Source: Legionella longbeachae
GTDB lineage: Bacteria > Pseudomonadota > Gammaproteobacteria > Legionellales > Legionellaceae
Assembly: GCA_016191305.1 (NCBI GenBank)
Contig: JACPOX010000117.1
Location: 1 to 22,091, forward strand
Length of the DNA stretch: 22,091 nucleotides
Reading direction: 5' to 3'
A program made the position numbers and the translations under genes. The notes under the pieces were generated by a model that saw only the letters and a list, made by a program, of their open reading frames with translations, was not told the origin of the DNA and searched no databases. This document shows, one piece after another, positions 19,562 to 22,091 of the stretch (position 1 is the stretch's first letter; each line of letters starts with the position of its first letter).

Positions 19562-19589
19562 AAAGGCGCAACATTCAGCGCCTTTTTTT
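19562..19589 (+). terminator. Intrinsic terminator between rpsO and pnp
   Basis: AAAGGCGC (19562-19569) and GCGCCTTT (19578-19585) form an 8-bp stem around an 8-nt loop, followed by a run of T residues to 19589. It ends 26 bp before the pnp start, so pnp expression from upstream promoters would depend on read-through. Confidence 0.88.
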
Positions 19590-19615
19590 CGTTATAATTA
19601 CTTGAGGAAAATTAC

Positions 19616-21775
19616 GTGGCTAAGTATACAAAAGAAATAGCATTTGGTGATCACACCCTTATTTTAGAAACAGGTGAAATTGCACGACAAGCTGATGGAG
19701 CAGTATTAGCCAGTATGAATGGTACTCAAGTACTAGCTACCGTAGTTGCAAAGAAAGATGGTGGTGAAGGAAATGACTTTTTTCCTTTAACAGTAAATTA
19801 TCAGGAAAAATTTTATGCAGTGGGTAAAATACCTGGTGGATTTAATAAACGCGAAGGCAGACCATCTGATAATGAAACTTTGATCTCACGATTGATCGAT
19901 CGTCCGATCCGCCCTTTATTTCCTGATAATTTCTCCAATGAAGTACAAGTAATTGCTACTGTTCTTTCATTAAACCCCGAAGTTTCTTCAGATATTGTTG
20001 CAATGATAGCTTCTTCTGCTGCATTGGCACTTTCTGGTGTCCCTTTTAATGGACCCATTGGAGCAGCTCGTGTTGGTTACAAAGACGGTATTTATTTATT
20101 AAATCCAAGTCGTAAGGATTTGGAACAATCTCAACTTGATTTAGTTGTTGCAGGAACCACTGACGCAATTTTGATGGTTGAATCAGAAGCAAAAGAATTA
20201 AGTGAAGATATTATGCGTGGTGCCATAATGTTTGGTCATGAAATGATGAAAAATGTGATTAAAGCAATAGAACAAATGGCTGAAAAAGCTGGTAAATCTC
20301 GTTGGGAATGGGCCGCTCCAGAAGTGGATACTTTTTTACAAGAACGAGTTACTGATATAGCAAAACAAGAAGTTGAAGCGGCATATCTTATTAAAGATAA
20401 ACAAGTTCGTTACCAACGTTTAGCCGATTTGAGAGTGCAAACAATAACTGCTTTGCAGGCTGAAAATGATGAATTAAAAACTGATATTATTGCTAATATG
20501 TTTGGTGATTTGGAACGTTCAACTGTTCGTAATCGCATACTTGATGGTGAGCCACGTATCGATGGACGCGACCACAAAACAGTTCGTCCTATCGCTATCC
20601 GGACAAAACTTCTTGAAAGAACTCACGGCTCTGCACTATTTACTCGTGGAGAAACACAAGCTATTGTTGTTGCTACTTTAGGTAATGACAGAGATGCTCA
20701 AATATTAGACGGTATTAATGGTGAGTCAAGAGATCGCTTTATGCTGCATTATAATTTCCCTCCTTATTCTGTAGGAGAAACAGGGATGGTAGGAAGTCCA
20801 AAACGTAGAGAAATTGGACATGGTCGCCTGGCAAAGCGCGCTATCATGGCAGTGCTACCTACTACGACTGAATTTCCTTATGTATTAAGAGTTGTATCTG
20901 AGATTACTGAATCAAATGGTTCAAGTTCAATGGCTACCGTATGTGGTACAAGTCTAGCTCTTATGGATGCTGGTGTTCCTTTAAAGGCACCTGTTGCTGG
21001 TGTTGCAATGGGTTTAATTAAAGAGGGCGATCGTTTTTCAGTATTAACTGATATTTTGGGTGATGAAGATCATTTGGGAGACATGGATTTTAAAGTAGCG
21101 GGCACTGAACAGGGAATCACTGCATTGCAAATGGACATTAAAATCCAAGGGATTACTAATGAAATTATGGAGCAGGCGTTAGATCAGGCTTTGGAAGGGC
21201 GTATGCACATTCTGGGAGTTATGAATAATGCTTTAGCAGAACATCGCGATGAGTTATCGCAGCATGCGCCAAGAATTACTACAATGAAAGTTGCAGAAGA
21301 TAAAATTCGCACTATTATCGGTAAAGGGGGAGCAACAATTAAAGGATTGATTGAAAGCACAGGTGTGTCAATAGATATAGATGATACCGGTGTAGTCCAA
21401 TTATTTTCTCCCGATATGGATGCATTGGAAGAGGCTCAAAAACAAATCAAAGCTTTAATAGCGGAAGTAGAGGTTGGCCAAACTTATCAGGGTAAAGTGA
21501 GTAAAATTGTTGATTTTGGTGCTTTTATTAATCTCTTACCTGGAAAAGATGGTTTACTACATATTTCGCAAATTTGTAATGATAGGGCACAAAAAATTGA
21601 AACTATTTTACAGGAAGGTCAGGAGATTGAGGTATTTGTTTCTGGTGTTGATAAACAAGGACGAGTAAAACTTGAATGGAAAGATAAGCCACAAGTTGCA
21701 ATCCCAGAAGCTGTTGCGGCTACAGAGGAGCCTCATCAAGAAGACGCAGGTGATGTTCATGAAGAAGAAGAGTAA
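19616..21775 (+). CDS. pnp: Polynucleotide phosphorylase (PNPase)
   Basis: This 719-residue enzyme is the 3'-to-5' phosphorolytic exoribonuclease of RNA turnover and a degradosome partner in relatives. It has two RNase PH domains (about 1-210 and 310-540) separated by a helical domain. The second core carries the catalytic [11 protein letters not shown] at 482-492, with D483 and D489 equivalent to D486 and D492 of E. coli. KH (about 553-612, [12 protein letters not shown] at 567-578) and S1 (about 620-690) RNA-binding domains follow, then an acidic tail ending in four glutamates. The start is GTG at 19616 with AGGA at 19605-19608; an upstream TATAAT (19593-19598) has no fitting -35. Confidence 0.98.
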   Translation: MAKYTKEIAFGDHTLILETGEIARQADGAVLASMNGTQVLATVVAKKDGGEGNDFFPLTVNYQEKFYAVGKIPGGFNKREGRPSDNETLISRLIDRPIRPLFPDNFSNEVQVIATVLSLNPEVSSDIVAMIASSAALALSGVPFNGPIGAARVGYKDGIYLLNPSRKDLEQSQLDLVVAGTTDAILMVESEAKELSEDIMRGAIMFGHEMMKNVIKAIEQMAEKAGKSRWEWAAPEVDTFLQERVTDIAKQEVEAAYLIKDKQVRYQRLADLRVQTITALQAENDELKTDIIANMFGDLERSTVRNRILDGEPRIDGRDHKTVRPIAIRTKLLERTHGSALFTRGETQAIVVATLGNDRDAQILDGINGESRDRFMLHYNFPPYSVGETGMVGSPKRREIGHGRLAKRAIMAVLPTTTEFPYVLRVVSEITESNGSSSMATVCGTSLALMDAGVPLKAPVAGVAMGLIKEGDRFSVLTDILGDEDHLGDMDFKVAGTEQGITALQMDIKIQGITNEIMEQALDQALEGRMHILGVMNNALAEHRDELSQHAPRITTMKVAEDKIRTIIGKGGATIKGLIESTGVSIDIDDTGVVQLFSPDMDALEEAQKQIKALIAEVEVGQTYQGKVSKIVDFGAFINLLPGKDGLLHISQICNDRAQKIETILQEGQEIEVFVSGVDKQGRVKLEWKDKPQVAIPEAVAATEEPHQEDAGDVHEEEE

Positions 21776-21784
21776 ATAGTTTGA

Positions 21785-21816
21785 GTAGTTCTGCTGGATT
21801 GACTCAGCAGAACTAC
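21785..21816 (+). terminator. Strong hairpin after pnp, possible 3'-end structure
   Basis: A perfect 12-bp stem, GTAGTTCTGCTG (21785-21796) with CAGCAGAACTAC (21805-21816), encloses an 8-nt loop ten bases after the pnp stop. It is followed by AAAACC rather than a T-run. It therefore lacks the tail of a standard intrinsic terminator on the + strand and may act as a stabilising 3' hairpin or in Rho-dependent termination. Confidence 0.55.
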
Positions 21817-21837
21817 AAAACCGAGTAAATAAATATA

Positions 21838-21951
21838 TAGCGCCGTCCACTTAGCTTTATATTTTGTTCATTTAAGATCGGTTATGTACTTATCTACACT
21901 CCATCACTTAAATGAACTTGCGTCTCGTCTAAAACTAAGTGGGTGACGCTA
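21838..21951 (+). repeat. Nested inverted repeat, candidate structured RNA or small palindromic element
   Basis: The outer arms 21838-21854 and 21935-21951 pair over 17 positions with one mismatch and two positions that pair only as G-U on the + strand. The inner arms GTTCATTTAAG (21866-21876) and CTTAAATGAAC (21907-21917) pair perfectly over 11 bp. Unpaired segments of 11 and 17 nt lie between the two stems, and the apical loop is 30 nt. No open reading frame of note lies inside, and no clear target duplication flanks it. It could be a small RNA, a leader, or a decayed mobile-element end pair; I do not recognise it. Confidence 0.6.
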
Positions 21952-21996
21952 AAGTCCCCTACTTAGTTCTTAATGACAGTGGATGCTATAGATAGC

Positions 21997-22020
21997 TCTT
22001 CTGCCCGATCTGGCAGAAGA
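21997..22020. repeat. Short hairpin with TTCTGC arms
   Basis: TCTTCTGCC (21997-22005) and GGCAGAAGA (22012-22020) form a perfect 9-bp stem with a 6-nt loop. The following TTAAAAT is too weak for a clear T-tail. Its arms share the TTCTGC/GCAGAA core with the hairpins after nuoN and pnp. The gene it belongs to, if any, lies outside the window. Confidence 0.5.
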
Positions 22021-22091
22021 TTAAAATATCTGCTCTTTTGAATATGAATCTGTAAATACTCATTTATCATGAGATAAAGTCAAGAATTCTG

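Larger units (their letters stand above)
21776..22091. other. Non-coding tail downstream of pnp
   Basis: These 316 bases contain no supported gene on either strand; reading frames are short and lack family signals. The content is a series of inverted repeats (listed separately) and AT-rich spacer, including TTTATC/GATAAA near the right edge. The density of paired elements suggests RNA-level or repeat-element structure, not coding sequence. Confidence 0.7.

Noticed and set aside
19593..19598. TATAAT before pnp as a promoter
   Set aside because: The -35 position falls inside the terminator stem with no match, and the predicted start would lie in the pnp Shine-Dalgarno.
21608..21850. 80-residue - strand ORF overlapping the end of pnp
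   Set aside because: Most of it is antisense to the conserved S1 domain and tail of PNPase; no family signal and no Shine-Dalgarno.
21838..21951. Inverted repeat as the ends of an intact insertion sequence
   Set aside because: Only about 80 bp lie between the outer arms, no transposase frame is present, and no target duplication is visible.

Overview
The window is an AT-rich, densely packed stretch of a gammaproteobacterial chromosome. Gene content, gene order and protein similarity (as I remember the families) point to Legionella or a close relative in the Legionellales. No mobile element gene, CRISPR array or phage gene was found. Most of it is core housekeeping DNA; the unusual signals are in one membrane subunit and in the intergenic sequences.

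Region 1 (1-11690, + strand) is the distal part of the nuo operon for proton-pumping NADH:quinone oxidoreductase (complex I): the 3' end of nuoD, then nuoE, F, G, H, I, J, K, L, M and N. NuoE/F/G form the NADH-oxidising peripheral module, NuoI (with NuoD) carries electrons to the quinone site, and NuoH/J/K/L/M/N form the membrane arm. Nearly every gene has its own Shine-Dalgarno and spacers are mostly 4-20 bp, except a 77-bp gap between nuoD and nuoE. NuoJ is short and appears to have lost the TM4-TM5 loop and the first part of TM5 by an in-frame deletion. NuoG lacks the ligands of the extra N7 cluster.

Region 2 (11691-13019) holds a bulged palindrome after nuoN, then one convergent gene on the - strand for a Rossmann-fold/DUF2520 protein, then about 280 bp of non-coding sequence ending in a good sigma70 promoter.

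Region 3 (13020-21775, + strand) is the classic metY-rimP-nusA-infB-rbfA-truB-rpsO-pnp cluster: initiator tRNA, 30S maturation factors (RimP, RbfA), transcription elongation factor NusA, initiation factor IF2, tRNA pseudouridine-55 synthase, ribosomal protein S15 and polynucleotide phosphorylase. It links translation initiation, ribosome assembly, transcription termination control and RNA turnover. Intrinsic terminators follow metY and rpsO, and a promoter candidate lies at the truB/rpsO boundary.

Region 4 (21776-22091) has no recognisable gene. It holds a 12-bp perfect hairpin just after pnp, a 114-nt nested inverted repeat with an alternative pairing partner further downstream, and a second short hairpin. 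This is the part of the window most likely to hide something undescribed (a structured RNA or a small palindromic repeat element), but nothing here identifies it.
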